Assembly (NCBI GenBank): GCA_023229575.1
Contig: JALNYZ010000008.1
Coordinates: 1-64,000 of the forward strand
From: Prolixibacteraceae bacterium
GTDB lineage: Bacteria; Bacteroidota; Bacteroidia; Bacteroidales; Prolixibacteraceae
DNA: 64,000 nt
Reading direction: 5' to 3'
Each line of letters opens with the position of its first letter. The stretch's first letter is position 1. The notes below the pieces were generated by a model, which was not told where the DNA came from, did not search any database, and was given only the letters and a program-made list of their open reading frames with translations. The position numbers and the translations under genes are program-made. This document shows, piece by piece, positions 63,807 to 64,000 of this stretch.

Positions 63807-64000
63807 ATGGCAAAAAAATCTCTTTTTTGGTTAGTCACTTCCATATTGGTTTTGATAACCGTATACATTCTGACAACAACTGTGATTTTACCTGTTGCTA
63901 CAAAAAATCCGTTGCCTGAAGCGGTTTTGCCAAAAGCTGAGGTAAAAAGGGATAACAATGCGAAGAAATCGGAAAAGCCTGACAATGCTCCCAAGAAAAG
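63807..64000 (+). CDS. Membrane-anchored protein, N-terminal fragment
   Basis: Open from the ATG at 63807 to the end of the window (64 codons seen). One hydrophobic segment (SLFWLVTSILVLITVYILTT) is followed by a Lys/Pro-rich stretch, suggesting a single-pass membrane anchor with an extracytoplasmic domain. It starts 5 nt after the second L,D-transpeptidase stop, so it is part of that operon and probably also acts on the cell wall. The rest is outside the window. Confidence 0.7.
   Translation, partial: MAKKSLFWLVTSILVLITVYILTTTVILPVATKNPLPEAVLPKAEVKRDNNAKKSEKPDNAPKK

Overview
The window reads as a chromosomal segment of an anaerobic Bacteroidota, probably Bacteroidales/Marinilabiliales-like. 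Evidence: promoters of the Bacteroidota type (TTTG around -33, TAnnTTTG around -7) occur upstream of several genes, the housekeeping genes (mreBCD-mrdA-rodA, parC/parE, purH, rarA) have Bacteroidota-like sequences, and the left edge carries an anaerobic electron-bifurcating FlxABCD-HdrA gene set. No rRNA or tRNA gene was recognised.

Layout. (1) 1-5.1 kb: hdrA-flxD-flxC-flxB-flxA operon (+), probably continuing upstream with hdrB/hdrC. (2) 5.45-14.35 kb: a very large type I-B CRISPR array, 137 repeats by hand count, with crRNA sense on the minus strand; its leader and promoter lie at the right end next to cas2. (3) 14.4-26.6 kb: type I-B cas genes, all minus: cas6, then (after a regulatory gap) a 70-aa orf, cas8b, cas7, cas5, cas3, two non-cas genes (DUF6155-like, UPF0158-like), a REP-associated Y1 transposase, cas4, a four-helix-bundle gene, cas1 and cas2. 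REP-like hairpin pairs and short tandem repeats are scattered through this block. (4) 26.9-34.2 kb: cell-shape operon purH-mreB-mreC-mreD-mrdA-rodA (minus). (5) 34.3-45.7 kb: ABC permeases, a histidine kinase, ksgA, aroK, parC, parE. (6) 45.8-51.8 kb: GH78 rhamnosidase, GH13 amylase and an Nramp transporter. (7) 52.6-56.3 kb: aspartokinase-metY-metA (methionine by the O-acetylhomoserine route). (8) 56.4-64 kb: rarA, a TPR protein, a PepSY-like protein, an ECF sigma factor, an abundant-looking lipoprotein and two L,D-transpeptidases.

The most interesting element is in the gap between cas6 and cas8b (about 25.44-25.67 kb). A plus-strand promoter-to-terminator unit of about 150 nt contains one degenerate CRISPR repeat (22/30 identical to the array repeat) followed by a spacer-like sequence. 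That sequence matches 18 of the first 21 nt of a site in the divergent promoter region of the orf70-cas8b-cas7-cas5-cas3 operon, with mismatches only at positions 6, 12 and 13, and the site is preceded by CCA, a plausible type I-B PAM. Beyond nt 21 the match ends. This is the architecture of crRNA-like regulatory RNAs (CreA/CreR type) that steer Cascade to a promoter for repression without cleavage. The RNA may therefore autoregulate the cas operon, or act as the RNA antitoxin of a CRISPR-guarding toxin-antitoxin pair; the 70-aa orf immediately behind the targeted promoter, or a 23-codon orf inside the RNA, would be toxin candidates. All of this is read by eye and no expression data are available.
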